A DNA stretch of 64,000 nucleotides from Meiothermus cerbereus DSM 11376 (GCF_000620065.1 NZ_JHVI01000012.1:42474-106473); one strand, 5' to 3'; positions 47,042 to 55,267 are shown, counted from the first letter of the stretch. Notes: generated from the sequence alone by a model not told the origin. Program-made: numbers and translations.

Positions 47042-48238
47042 ATGCTGGTTCTTCATCCCCCTGCACCCCTACCCCCCCTGCCCCCCGGACAGACCGTGGT
47101 GCTGGAGGCGGGCGTTTACCGCGGCCCCTGGGAGATTCGCACCCCTGGGGTGCGCCTGCTGGCCCGTCCGGGTGCGGTGCTGGACGGGGGCGGCCAGGGC
47201 AGCGCACTAACCCTCTCTGCGCCCGGCATTGTGGTGGAGGGCCTCGAGGTACGCGACGTAGGCCTCGGCGACGATTTCTACGAACCCGACGCCGCCGTGG
47301 TGCTGTACAAATGCGAGGGCTGCGTGGTGCGGGGCCTGCGGACCCGGGGGGTAACGGGAGGTATCCGGGTGGAGCAGTCCAGCCGGGCGGTGGTGGAAAA
47401 CTGCACCCTCGAGGGCACCCTGGCCGCCCCTGGCCTCCAGGCCTACCGCAGCGACGAGGTGGTGCTGCGGGGCAACCGCATCGAGGGCTTTCTGGACAAC
47501 CTCTATGTGGAATACGGCGAGCGGCTGGTGGTGGAAAACAACCGGCTGGAGGGCGCGGCGCGCTACGGCCTGCACCTGATGTTCACCTACCAGGCCCAGG
47601 TGCGGGGCAACCACAGCCAGCGCAACCGGGTGGGCTCGGCCATCATGCACGGGGCCGAGAACCGGGTGGAGGTCAACCTGTTTGCCGAGGAGGTGGGCCC
47701 CTTGCGCTACGGGCTGCTGTTACAGGAGGAGTGGAAAACCGTGCTGCGGGACAACCATTTTGCACGTAACACCATTGGGCTATTGTCGCTGGATTCGCGC
47801 GACACCCGGCTCGAGGCCAACCGCTTTAGCAGCAACGGCACCGCCCTGCTCTTCGCCCGCGATACCGACCAGAACACCCTCAACGCCACTGGCAACACCT
47901 TTGTGGGCAACCTCCACGACCTCGCCGTGGACGACCCCAGGGCCCGGGTGGTGCTCAAGGGCAACGCCTTCGACCGCGCCGCGCCCCTGCCCATTCCCCA
48001 CCTGCCCAGCAGCAGCTTTGCCCTGCTCAGTGCGCGCCAGCCCGACCTGAGCCTCTTTGCACTTTCACCGGGGATGCTGCTGTGGGAGGCCGCCGAGGCC
48101 AGGGTACCGGGGCTGCGTCTGCTGGCCCTGGCCGACCCAGAAGCCCTGCCTGCATCCCGCCCGATCACCAGCATTGCGCCGGGTCTGGTTGGGCTGGCCC
48201 TTTTGAGCCTGTTGGGAGGAGCATGGTTGAGGTCGTAG
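47042..48238 (+). CDS. nosD: NosD-like copper-site maturation protein
   Basis: A 398-residue right-handed beta-helix protein with CASH/NosD repeats (DGGGQGSALTLSAPGIVVEG, GLQAYRSDEVVLRGNRIEGF, YGLHLMFTYQAQVRGN) and a C-terminal membrane segment (GLVGLALLSLLGGAWL). NosD normally has a signal peptide and works outside; here the N-terminus ([16 protein letters not shown]) is not an obvious signal, and the true start is uncertain. It is coupled to nosF. Confidence 0.82.
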   Translation: MLVLHPPAPLPPLPPGQTVVLEAGVYRGPWEIRTPGVRLLARPGAVLDGGGQGSALTLSAPGIVVEGLEVRDVGLGDDFYEPDAAVVLYKCEGCVVRGLRTRGVTGGIRVEQSSRAVVENCTLEGTLAAPGLQAYRSDEVVLRGNRIEGFLDNLYVEYGERLVVENNRLEGAARYGLHLMFTYQAQVRGNHSQRNRVGSAIMHGAENRVEVNLFAEEVGPLRYGLLLQEEWKTVLRDNHFARNTIGLLSLDSRDTRLEANRFSSNGTALLFARDTDQNTLNATGNTFVGNLHDLAVDDPRARVVLKGNAFDRAAPLPIPHLPSSSFALLSARQPDLSLFALSPGMLLWEAAEARVPGLRLLALADPEALPASRPITSIAPGLVGLALLSLLGGAWLRS

Positions 48239-48858
48239 GCCTGTACAAAAAGGGTCGTTTGGAAGACATCAACCTGCGCCTGGAGGCAGGCAGCCTGGCC
48301 CTCCTGGGCCCCAACGGGGCAGGGAAAAGCACCCTTCTGGGGGTGCTGGCCGGGCGGCTCAGGCCCGACGGTGGCATGGTGCGGCTGTTCGGGCACCACC
48401 CCCAAAGCCCGGGCGCGGCCAGAGTCCGGGCCTACATCCCCCAGCACCTGACCTTCCCGCCCACCCTGCGGGTGGAGGAAGTGCTGGAAGCCGCAAGGCA
48501 GCTCAAAGGGGCCAGCCCAGCCGAGAAGGAGGAGGCCCTGGGGCGCATGGGCCTGGCTGGCTACCTGAAGCGCCCGGTGGCCCAGCTCTCGGGGGGTTGG
48601 CGGCAGCGGCTGGCCCTGGCCGCAGGACTCATGGGCTACCCACCTTTATGGCTGCTGGACGAACCGGCCTCGGCCCTGGATCGCGAGGGCTTGGGCCGCT
48701 TACAGGACTGGTTCTCGGCCCACCTCGCCACGGGCGGACTGGTGATTTTGTCGGCCCATCGGCAAGAAGAAATCTCGCGCCTGGCCGAGCAGTTTTTACG
48801 CCTGGAAAACGGCCAGGTGGTTGAACAAGGAAGTCTTTATGTACAAGAACCGTCGTGA
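48223..48858 (+). CDS. nosF: NosF-like ABC ATPase
   Basis: A 211-residue ABC ATPase: Walker A GPNGAGKST, signature LSGGWRQRLALA, Walker B LWLLDEPASALD, H-loop LSAHRQEE. It is short for the family but has all motifs. ATG 48223 has GGGAGGA and overlaps the end of nosD by 16 bp. With NosY it should form the ABC transporter that supports NosD. Confidence 0.88.
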   Translation: MVEVVGLYKKGRLEDINLRLEAGSLALLGPNGAGKSTLLGVLAGRLRPDGGMVRLFGHHPQSPGAARVRAYIPQHLTFPPTLRVEEVLEAARQLKGASPAEKEEALGRMGLAGYLKRPVAQLSGGWRQRLALAAGLMGYPPLWLLDEPASALDREGLGRLQDWFSAHLATGGLVILSAHRQEEISRLAEQFLRLENGQVVEQGSLYVQEPS

Positions 48859-49504
48859 AGTGATGAAGATGCTTGCGGCTTTAGGCGCTTCTGGCGCGCT
48901 TTCCCAGGTGCTGGCTCAGCACATGCAGCAGCAGATGCAGCCCGCTCCCATGCCGGCCAACCTCGAGACCATCCCCGCCAAGACCATCCCCTGGGAGCAG
49001 GGCACCTGCGACTTCTGCGAGATGCCCCTCAAAACCCCGGCCCCTGGGGCCTGGATGGGTCGCACTTTTGCCCCCGGCTTCTTCGAGCAGACCTACAGCC
49101 AGATTGCCCTCAAAGAAGCGGCCAAGGGCAAGGAGGCCTACCACTTCGAGTCCATCGCCTGCATGGTGAACTACGCCTGGGTCTACGGCCTGCGCGACGG
49201 GGTGGGCAGCACCTTCTACGTGGCCGACCGGGGGGCCTACGACCCCGCCAAAGGCCCCGCCGCGGTTAATCTGATTCCGGCCCGTCAGGCGGTGTACCTG
49301 TGGGGCGAAAAACGCGCCTGGGTGGTGATGGACGCCAAAATTGCGGCCTTCAAGAACGCCGAGGCGGCCATGGCCTTTGCCCGCACCATCCCCGACCTGG
49401 GGCGCACCCGTGTGCTGGACTGGCAGACCCTGCTCGACCTGGCCCCGCTGCCGGAGATGAACCTGGTGAACCTGCTGGCTAAACACGCCGGCCTACTGAA
49501 GTAA
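48839..49504 (+). CDS. nosL: NosL-family copper chaperone, copy 1
   Basis: A 221-residue exported protein with Tat-like signal (NRREVMKMLAALGASG) and the NosL copper motif CDFCEMPL. It overlaps the nosF end by 20 bp. It is longer than usual NosL and not predicted as a lipoprotein. A methionine- and glutamine-rich stretch (HMQQQMQPAPM) after the signal could also hold copper. Confidence 0.85.
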   Translation: MYKNRREVMKMLAALGASGALSQVLAQHMQQQMQPAPMPANLETIPAKTIPWEQGTCDFCEMPLKTPAPGAWMGRTFAPGFFEQTYSQIALKEAAKGKEAYHFESIACMVNYAWVYGLRDGVGSTFYVADRGAYDPAKGPAAVNLIPARQAVYLWGEKRAWVVMDAKIAAFKNAEAAMAFARTIPDLGRTRVLDWQTLLDLAPLPEMNLVNLLAKHAGLLK

Positions 49505-49560
49505 CTGCACCCACCTGGGGCTGGGGGCCACAGTCGCCCCCACCCCCGCTAGAGGAACCC

Positions 49561-50064
49561 ATGAAGCGACGCACCTTGATCAAAAGCCTGCTGGCCCTGC
49601 CCCTGGGGTTTGGGGTACTGCAACCGGCCCTGGCCGCACCCAGGCCGCTGCGGGTGGGGGTGGACGCCTGCCCCTACTGCAACATGACCATCCTGGACGC
49701 CCGCTATGCCGCCCAGATGATCACCTCCACCGGCAAGGTTTACGCCTACGACGACGTGGGCTGCCTGCTCGACCACCTGCTGGGCTACGGCGGCCCCAAA
49801 GTTTCGCCCAAAGAGCTTTACGTGGCCGACTTTGCCGCCTCCGAGCGCAAGGAGGCCCGCTTTGTCCCGGTCAACCAGGCCCATTTCCTGTACAGCGAGC
49901 GCATCCGCACCCCTATGGGCACGGGCCTGCTGGCTTTTGGCACTGCCGCGGGCCTGGAAGCTTACCTGAGAGAGCGCCCCCAACACCAGGGGGAAAAACT
50001 GCGCTGGAACGAGCTTCTGGCCAGGGGCCGCAAACAGGCCTGGGTGCCCGGCTACGGAAGGTAG
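49561..50064 (+). CDS. nosL: NosL-family copper chaperone, copy 2
   Basis: A 167-residue exported protein: signal (MKRRTLIKSLLALPLGFG), copper motif CPYCNMTI, and the family's YAYDDVGCLLDHL block with a second cysteine. It differs clearly from copy 1, so the two probably have separate partners. It is immediately before nosY. Confidence 0.87.
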   Translation: MKRRTLIKSLLALPLGFGVLQPALAAPRPLRVGVDACPYCNMTILDARYAAQMITSTGKVYAYDDVGCLLDHLLGYGGPKVSPKELYVADFAASERKEARFVPVNQAHFLYSERIRTPMGTGLLAFGTAAGLEAYLRERPQHQGEKLRWNELLARGRKQAWVPGYGR

Positions 50065-50066
50065 AC

Positions 50067-50819
50067 ATGGCTCTTCTACCCCTGTACGCCAAGGCCCTTC
50101 TGCGCAACCCCTGGGCTTTTGCCCCGCTGCTGTTGCTGCCCCTGCTGGCCCTGGCCTTCCAGGGCCGGGGGGAGGCGGTGGCGGTGGTCTCGCTTTTTGC
50201 TTCTTTGGCGCTGCTGCTGCCCCCGCTGGTGCTGGCCCTGGCCGTGCCCCTCCTCACCGCTCGAGAGGACTGGGCTTTCTGGGCCGGGATGCCCAGGAGC
50301 CCGGCCCGGCTCTACCTGAGCGGGGTGCTGGGGGTGGGGCTGGGCCTGAGCCTGCCCATTCTGGGGGGGCTGGCCCTGGCCGCGGGGCTCCTGGGGATGG
50401 GGGGCCCGGCGGCGGGGCTCCTGCTCTTCAGCGGGCTGGGCCTGCTGTGGTTCTGGGTGGCCCTGGCGGGCTGGGTGGGGGCAGGCCTCGAGCCCGCCCG
50501 GGCACTGGGGGTGGGCCTCTTGCTCTGGGGCCTGCTGGTGCTGGCCTACGACCCCCTGGTGGTGGGGGTGGCGGTGGCGCTCAGGGAGTACCCGCTGGAA
50601 AGGTTTTTGCTGGCGGCGGTGCTCCTGAACCCGCTGGAGCTTTTTCGGGTAGGGCTTCTGTATGCCCTGGGGGCCCCGGTGCTGGTGGGGCCCACGGGGT
50701 ATCTGCTCAAAGAGTTTTTGGGTTACACCGGCGGCCTGCTTCCGCTCTGGGCAGGCCTGCTGGCGGTTGGGGCCGGGCTCCTGGGCGCGGGCTGGCGCTT
50801 TTCCAGACGGGACAGATAA
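50067..50819 (+). CDS. nosY: NosY-like ABC permease
   Basis: A 250-residue protein with about six membrane segments and few charges, which fits the ABC-2 permease NosY. The LNPLELFRVGLLYALG block near the end is typical of NosY. It completes nosDFY. No nosZ or other copper enzyme is in the window. Confidence 0.82.
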   Translation: MALLPLYAKALLRNPWAFAPLLLLPLLALAFQGRGEAVAVVSLFASLALLLPPLVLALAVPLLTAREDWAFWAGMPRSPARLYLSGVLGVGLGLSLPILGGLALAAGLLGMGGPAAGLLLFSGLGLLWFWVALAGWVGAGLEPARALGVGLLLWGLLVLAYDPLVVGVAVALREYPLERFLLAAVLLNPLELFRVGLLYALGAPVLVGPTGYLLKEFLGYTGGLLPLWAGLLAVGAGLLGAGWRFSRRDR

Positions 50820-50884
50820 ATCGGGGTGCTCGGCTGTACCACCCCTTACATATGTGCCGTGCCCCTAGCTGCAAAATGATGCTT

Positions 50885-51325
50885 ATGAAAAGGTTTTTCC
50901 TTGCTGTTTTCTTCACACTTGTAGGCCTGGCTCAGGCCCAGCCTACCCTGAAGCTCGAGCAGGGCTGGATTAGGCGGGTACCGGGCAACATCACTGCGGC
51001 CTACCTGGTGCTCTACAACCCCACCAACCAACCCATCCGCATCGTGGGGGCCAGTACCCCTATCGCAACGCGGGTGGAGTTTCACCAGACCACCCACACC
51101 GGCCACGACGACCAACTGGACATCTCGGCCATGAAGCGGGTGGAGGCCCTGACCGTGCCGGCTCGAGGTCGGTTGGAAATCCTGCCCGGCAAGTACCACC
51201 TGATGCTTTATGGCCTGCGCGAGAAGAACCCCCGCCCCTTACAGGAGGGGCAAAAGGTACCCCTTACGCTACGGCTACAAGGTGGGGCCACCCTCACCTT
51301 TACCCTCACCGCAGAGATGCGCTAA
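50885..51325 (+). CDS. pccA: PCuAC copper chaperone
   Basis: A 146-residue exported PCuAC-domain protein: signal (about 1-18), WIRRVPGNITAAYLVLYNP, the family copper ligands as H in VEFHQTTH, M in DISAMKRV, and H and M in KYHLMLYGL. It delivers copper to the CuA/CuB sites of cytochrome oxidase. ATG 50876 and 50879 are in-frame alternatives. A terminator follows. Confidence 0.9.
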   Translation: MKRFFLAVFFTLVGLAQAQPTLKLEQGWIRRVPGNITAAYLVLYNPTNQPIRIVGASTPIATRVEFHQTTHTGHDDQLDISAMKRVEALTVPARGRLEILPGKYHLMLYGLREKNPRPLQEGQKVPLTLRLQGGATLTFTLTAEMR

Positions 51326-51353
51326 AAGCTCGAGCGTCTTGCAGATGTCATTG

Positions 51354-51383
51354 GGGGCTATATTGGAAGCCCCTTTTTATTTT
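51354..51383 (+). terminator. Rho-independent terminator after the PCuAC gene
   Basis: The stem GGGGCT (51354-51359) / AGCCCC (51368-51373) is followed by TTTTTATTTT. It separates the nos/PCuAC unit from the next operon. Confidence 0.85.
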
Positions 51384-51399
51384 CTCCGTCAAATCCCGT

Positions 51400-51428
51400 T
51401 TGCGCTTTATATCCCCCAGGGGTATAAT
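51400..51428 (+). promoter_or_regulatory. Promoter of the small ORF-tlpA operon with CstR-type operator
   Basis: TTGCGC (51400-51405) and a perfect TATAAT (51423-51428) are 17 bp apart. ATATCCCCCAGGGGTAT (51409-51425) fills the spacer and enters the -10. ATG 51439 follows only 10 bp after the -10, so the mRNA is probably leaderless. Confidence 0.75.
51409..51425. promoter_or_regulatory. CstR/CsoR-type operator
   Basis: A 17-bp palindrome, identical in reverse complement to the trxB/nos site at 46494-46510. It lies between -35 and -10. Confidence 0.72.
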
Positions 51429-51438
51429 GTCCCCGGAT

Positions 51439-51573
51439 ATGATGCGATTCGCAAAGATTGGCCTGGAGCGCCTACGCAGCAGCCTGGCCTGTCGGCTACG
51501 CGGGTTTTCGCTGTGCCGGGTGATGCCCTGGGTGGCAGTGCTGGCCTTGGGATGGGTGGTGTATAGCCGATGA
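51439..51573 (+). CDS. 44-residue membrane microprotein
   Basis: A short gene just after a very good promoter: MMRFAKIGLERLRSSLACRL..., ending with one hydrophobic segment (MPWVAVLALGWVVYSR). It has two cysteines and a basic N-terminal half. Its TGA overlaps the next start (ATGA), which supports real translation. I know no family. A role in coupling translation of, or assisting, the Lgt/TlpA protein is possible. Confidence 0.6.
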   Translation: MMRFAKIGLERLRSSLACRLRGFSLCRVMPWVAVLALGWVVYSR

Positions 51574-52382
51574 AGCTGACCCCGGACGCCCTTTTGCTGG
51601 GCCCTCTGGCCCTGAGCTGGCCCAACCTGGCCCTGCTGGTTGGAATTCTGGCCTTTACCTGGCTGGCGGCCCGGCAGGGGGTGGAAAGCAAGGCCTGGTG
51701 GGTGCTGCTGGTCACGCTGCTGGCCGCCCGGGTGGGCTATACGGTGGCGCACCTCTCCACCTGGCCCAGCCTGGAGGCCGCTCTGCTGGGCACCCTGGAC
51801 ATCCGCAGCGGGGGCTGGAGCTGGTGGGTGGGGCTTCCGGTGGGGGCTCTGGCTGCAGCGCTACTTTTGCGCCAGGAAAGCCCACGGCTTTTGCTGCCGG
51901 GGGGGGTTGCGCTGGCGCTGGCCTTGCTGCCCCTGGGGGTACAGTTGAGCCTGACCCGGCCCACCCAGGCCACCGCTACACCCGAGTACGCCAGCCGCAT
52001 GGTGCAATACCTCGAGCCCGCCCAAAGCCGCCTGGCTGAGGTGCGCTTTGACGAGCTGCCCAAGCCCATGCTGCTCAACTTCTGGGCCACCTGGTGCCCA
52101 CCCTGCCGGGCCGAGATGCCGCTTCTGGTAGAGTACCAGCAAAAAGGCTACCCCATCGTGCTGCTCAACACCGGCGAGGACGTAGGGGCCATCCAGAGCT
52201 TTCTGGCCCAGACCGGGCTTTCGGCGCGGGTTTTCCTGGACAGCGCAGGCTTGCAGCGGGCCTTTCAGGTGAGCGGGCTGCCCACCACCCTGCTGATTGG
52301 CCCCGATGGAAAGGTGCTGGCCCGCCACCTGGGGCCGGTCAACCGGGCCCAGCTCGAGCAGCTTTTGCGGCAGCTGCAGTAG
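51570..52382 (+). CDS. Fusion of Lgt-like membrane domain and TlpA thioredoxin
   Basis: A 270-residue protein. Residues 1-130 have about four membrane helices and resemble part of prolipoprotein diacylglyceryl transferase (AARVGYTVAHLSTW); residues about 145-270 are a TlpA-like thioredoxin with C176-P-P-C179 in FWATWCPPCRAEM and GLPTTLLIGPDG. The membrane part looks too short to be a working Lgt and probably anchors or reduces the thioredoxin. Under the CstR-type operator. Confidence 0.8.
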   Translation: MKLTPDALLLGPLALSWPNLALLVGILAFTWLAARQGVESKAWWVLLVTLLAARVGYTVAHLSTWPSLEAALLGTLDIRSGGWSWWVGLPVGALAAALLLRQESPRLLLPGGVALALALLPLGVQLSLTRPTQATATPEYASRMVQYLEPAQSRLAEVRFDELPKPMLLNFWATWCPPCRAEMPLLVEYQQKGYPIVLLNTGEDVGAIQSFLAQTGLSARVFLDSAGLQRAFQVSGLPTTLLIGPDGKVLARHLGPVNRAQLEQLLRQLQ

Positions 52383-52421
52383 GGCGGCTTGCCTGTAGAT
52401 GGCAGCCTCTGTCTGTACCTG

Positions 52422-52450
52422 TTGGAAGACACGGGCACATGGGGTACGAT
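52422..52450 (+). promoter_or_regulatory. Promoter of the cstR-like gene
   Basis: TTGGAA (52422-52427) and TACGAT (52445-52450) are 17 bp apart. The operator ATACCCCCTAGGGATAC (52449-52465) begins at the -10 and covers the start of transcription, so the gene is probably autoregulated. Confidence 0.62.
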
Positions 52451-52465
52451 ACCCCCTAGGGATAC
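52449..52465. promoter_or_regulatory. CstR/CsoR-type operator at the regulator's own gene
   Basis: ATACCCCCTAGGGATAC ends 3 bp before the start codon at 52469. Autoregulation through such a site is the rule for CsoR and CstR. Confidence 0.7.
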
Positions 52466-52468
52466 ACC

Positions 52469-52744
52469 ATGCGAGCTGTTAAGAAAAACGACCTCGAGGC
52501 CCGTACCCGCGTGCTGAACCGGCTCAAGCGGCTGGAGGGGCAGGTGCGGGGCCTGCAAAAGATGGTGGAAGAAGATCGCGACTGCCGCGAGATTCTGACC
52601 CTGCTCTCTGGCATCCGAAGCGCCCTGGAAGCCACCGGCGACCTTATCTTTGAAACCTATTTGGAAGAGTGTCGGGCCGATTTAGCCAAAGGCCAAGGGG
52701 ACACCAAAGCCATCGTGGAGGCCGTGCGCCTGCTGCGCGGCTGA
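52469..52744 (+). CDS. cstR: CstR-like (CsoR family) thiol-based repressor
   Basis: A 91-residue DUF156-family protein: VLNRLKRLEGQVRGLQKMVEE signature split over helix 1-2, C39 (DRDCREIL) and C68 (LEECRADL). Copper-sensing CsoR has Cys-His-Cys; here the histidine position is Y64, giving Cys-Tyr-Cys. Loss of the histidine is typical of the persulfide sensor CstR. It is the best candidate to bind the seven operators in the window. A copper-sensing role is not excluded, since it sits next to copper genes. Confidence 0.82.
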   Translation: MRAVKKNDLEARTRVLNRLKRLEGQVRGLQKMVEEDRDCREILTLLSGIRSALEATGDLIFETYLEECRADLAKGQGDTKAIVEAVRLLRG

Positions 52745-52844
52745 AGCCCAACGCTCAAGCGCCCCCTCCAGACCCTGGCCGGGCCCGGTAATGCTCCAGT
52801 AACCCTGGCGGTTTAGTTTGTAGCTACCTTTTAGGAAGGGCCTC

Positions 52845-53912
52845 ATGCGGGGGTTAATTGCCACACTTGGCTTGTTCTCGCTGGCCTTTGCCGGGCCGGA
52901 TGCCGTTCTGGTGGTGCGCGATCAGGTGTTGGAGCAAGGGCGGGTGGTGGAGTATGTGGGTACTCAACGCTACCCCGTACAAAACGAGGCCGAACTCGAG
53001 CTGCTGGTTGGTCAGCTAAACCGCCCCGCACGACCGGCCCGCTTCGTCTTCGACCCCCATAAGGGCTGGATTGCGGTGCAAAAAACGGGTTATCGCCTGG
53101 ATTCTAAGGCGGTTCGGCTGGCCTACCGGGCTGCCCTCGAGGCCGGCAAACGCGAGTTTGTGCTGCCGGTGACCCTAGAGCCGCCCAGGCCCAGCGTGCA
53201 CAACCTGTGGCAGCGTGGCATTGTGAACCTGGTGGGCGAAGGACGCACCGGCTTTGTCGGCTCGCCCCTCAGCCGGATTCACAACATCCGCCTAGCCTCT
53301 TCCAAGTTCGATGGGGTGCAAATCCCACCCGGGACAATCTTTTCGTTCAACCGCACCCTGGGGCCTGTAACCGCGGCGGCTGGCTATCAGAAGGCCTGGG
53401 TCATCCGGGGCAACCAGACCGTATGGGATGTGGGGGGTGGGGTCTGCCAGGTCAGCACCACCCTTTTCAGGGCCGCCTACTTCGCTGGCCTGCCCATCGT
53501 GGAACGCTACCCACATAGCTACCAGGTGGGCTACTACAAACCCACCGGCCTGGACGCCACAGTCGCTTCAACCAGAGACTTTCGCTTCAGAAACGATACC
53601 TCTGGCCATCTGCTCATCCAGACCTCCGTCCAGGGAAACGACCTGATTTTTCGCCTTTTTGGCCGCAAAGACCGCGACGTCAGCTGGCAGGGGCCGGTGG
53701 TGCTGTGGCGCACCCCTCCCCTGCCCACCCGCTACATCTACGATGCCTCCCTACCCGCCGGATACCGCCGACAAATTGACTTCGCCGCCGAGGGGGCGCT
53801 GGTGCGGGTTTACCGAACCGTGCGGTTGCAAAGTGGGGAGGTTCGGCAGGATGTGCTCGAGAGCCGGTACAAAGCCTGGGGGGCGGTGTATCTGGTAGGC
53901 CCCCGACCATAG
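52845..53912 (+). CDS. VanW-family exported protein
   Basis: A 355-residue protein with signal peptide (MRGLIATLGLFSLAFAG), an N-terminal peptidoglycan-binding-like part and a VanW domain: SRIHNIRLASSKFDGVQIPP, FSFNRTLGP, WDVGGGVCQVSTTLFRAA and RYPHSYQVGYY. The function of VanW is unknown; it is common in Gram-positive bacteria and Thermus relatives and may act at the cell wall. Monocistronic. Confidence 0.88.
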   Translation: MRGLIATLGLFSLAFAGPDAVLVVRDQVLEQGRVVEYVGTQRYPVQNEAELELLVGQLNRPARPARFVFDPHKGWIAVQKTGYRLDSKAVRLAYRAALEAGKREFVLPVTLEPPRPSVHNLWQRGIVNLVGEGRTGFVGSPLSRIHNIRLASSKFDGVQIPPGTIFSFNRTLGPVTAAAGYQKAWVIRGNQTVWDVGGGVCQVSTTLFRAAYFAGLPIVERYPHSYQVGYYKPTGLDATVASTRDFRFRNDTSGHLLIQTSVQGNDLIFRLFGRKDRDVSWQGPVVLWRTPPLPTRYIYDASLPAGYRRQIDFAAEGALVRVYRTVRLQSGEVRQDVLESRYKAWGAVYLVGPRP

Positions 53913-53968
53913 CCTCACCATACTTCCCTGCACGGCAGGCACTTTCTGAGGCTGCCACAATCAGCCAA

Positions 53969-55132
53969 CTACCAGCGGGGCATACCTGCCAGACCGCCCA
54001 GCTCGCTCAACAAACGCTGCTCGGCTTCGGCCCGAACGAACTCGAGCCGGGAACCAAACTGTGCTGCCAGCTCGGGCAGTACCCGCTTGAACTCTACCTC
54101 TTCCACTCGTTGACCGGGGCAGTGGGTTTGGGCGGCCTGAGGGCTAATGCCTACCCAACCATCGGGACAGCGCCAGGCTTTTTCCTGCAGGTGCCAGGGC
54201 ACCAGTACATACTGCAAGCGCCCTTCCTGTAGCAGGTTCAGCACATGATCAAGGCCCCCCACCCCCTTCTCGCGCACTTCCAGCAACAAGGCCTCCTCCC
54301 CCCGCCGCTCCACCTGTTCGATGGTGGGGGCCACGGCCTTGAGAATTTCCGCTGGGCTGGGGTTAGAGGTGTGCAAAGGGGGCAGCACCGCCACCACTTT
54401 TTCGGCCACCGGCTGCGGCAGGGCTTGCCGGGCTTCCTCGGGCACCCCCAGTAAAATCAACCGCTGCAGGCCCCGCTCGCCCACCTGCTGTTGTAAAAGA
54501 ACCCCAGCCTCGCGGAAGAAGCGCAGGCTCCACTCATCTACCCGCCGGCGGAAATGATCCTTGCCCGAACCTCCGCGTGCCGGCACCCCCACATCGCTGG
54601 CATTTGGCGAGGCGCTGCGCCCAGGCGTGCCGGTACGGTCTTCGCCCAGGTGGCGCCAGTTGTGGGTGTCGAGCAATCTGAAGGCATCGGCCACTTCTTC
54701 AATCTCGCCCAGGAAAACCTCAAACAAGCGCAGGTGCTCCTGATCCATATGCACCACACCGTAGCGCTCGTATTCGTCCAGGGCTAGCAGAAGCGGGGCC
54801 AGGTAGGGCGCGCCCCAGTGCGCTTCCACCCCCGCACGGGGCTCGAGCAAGGGCAGCTCGACCTGCAGATGATAGTCTTCAAACAGGTCTTCGGCCACAA
54901 AAAGCGCGCGCGTACGGCCCTGGGGAATATAGTGCTGGAGGCGCTCGAGCACCTTCCTGGCAAGGGCCTGCGGAACCCCTAAGCGCTCCATGGCTTCCTT
55001 GGCCCGCAGCACGTAGGCTTTGCCGCTGTTATCGGGGTTGGCCAGGTTTACATCCAGGTACAAGGAGAGCATCGGAGCGGCGTGTGGCGCTATGACCTCG
55101 TGGAGATAGACGACTTGCGCTTTACTGAGCAT
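53969..55132 (-). CDS. Bacterial eRF1/pelota-like protein (baeRF type)
   Basis: A 387-residue soluble protein with the layout of bacterial archaeo-eukaryotic release-factor homologues: an N-terminal domain (SLYLDVNLANPDNSGKAYVL), a central RNase-H-like domain (RLILLGVPEEAR) and a C-terminal L7Ae-like domain (GLDHVLNLLQEGRLQYVLVPW) with cysteines (WRCPDGW, THCPG). Such proteins are proposed to act on ribosomes or translation stress. The call is by pattern. ATG 55132 follows AAGGAGA. Confidence 0.65.
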   Translation of the reverse strand: MLSKAQVVYLHEVIAPHAAPMLSLYLDVNLANPDNSGKAYVLRAKEAMERLGVPQALARKVLERLQHYIPQGRTRALFVAEDLFEDYHLQVELPLLEPRAGVEAHWGAPYLAPLLLALDEYERYGVVHMDQEHLRLFEVFLGEIEEVADAFRLLDTHNWRHLGEDRTGTPGRSASPNASDVGVPARGGSGKDHFRRRVDEWSLRFFREAGVLLQQQVGERGLQRLILLGVPEEARQALPQPVAEKVVAVLPPLHTSNPSPAEILKAVAPTIEQVERRGEEALLLEVREKGVGGLDHVLNLLQEGRLQYVLVPWHLQEKAWRCPDGWVGISPQAAQTHCPGQRVEEVEFKRVLPELAAQFGSRLEFVRAEAEQRLLSELGGLAGMPRW

Positions 55133-55218
55133 ATTGGTCTCCTTCTGTACCAGCATCATAAATACTATTGCGGTCTTTACTTTTTTGCCACCGCAGGAAA
55201 ACGAGACCATCCCTTTCG

Positions 55219-55261
55219 GTCTGGGTGAACAATCGCCTGAATGATGGCTGTTCACCCAGAC
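55219..55261. repeat. Perfect 13-bp inverted repeat after the DASS gene
   Basis: GTCTGGGTGAACA (55219-55231) and TGTTCACCCAGAC (55249-55261) flank a 17-base loop, 7 bp after the DASS stop on the minus strand. No T-run follows; it may still act as a terminator or an mRNA-stabilising hairpin. Confidence 0.6.
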
Positions 55262-55267
55262 CCGGCA

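Noticed and set aside
46437..47207. 256-codon open frame on the minus strand overlapping the trxB/nos divergent region
   Set aside because: It crosses the operator and both promoters and has no ribosome site or homology; low-complexity composition.
50823..50845. GGGGTG/CACCCC inverted repeat upstream of the PCuAC gene
   Set aside because: It does not match the 17-bp operator spacing or its AT flanks, and has no T-run for a terminator.
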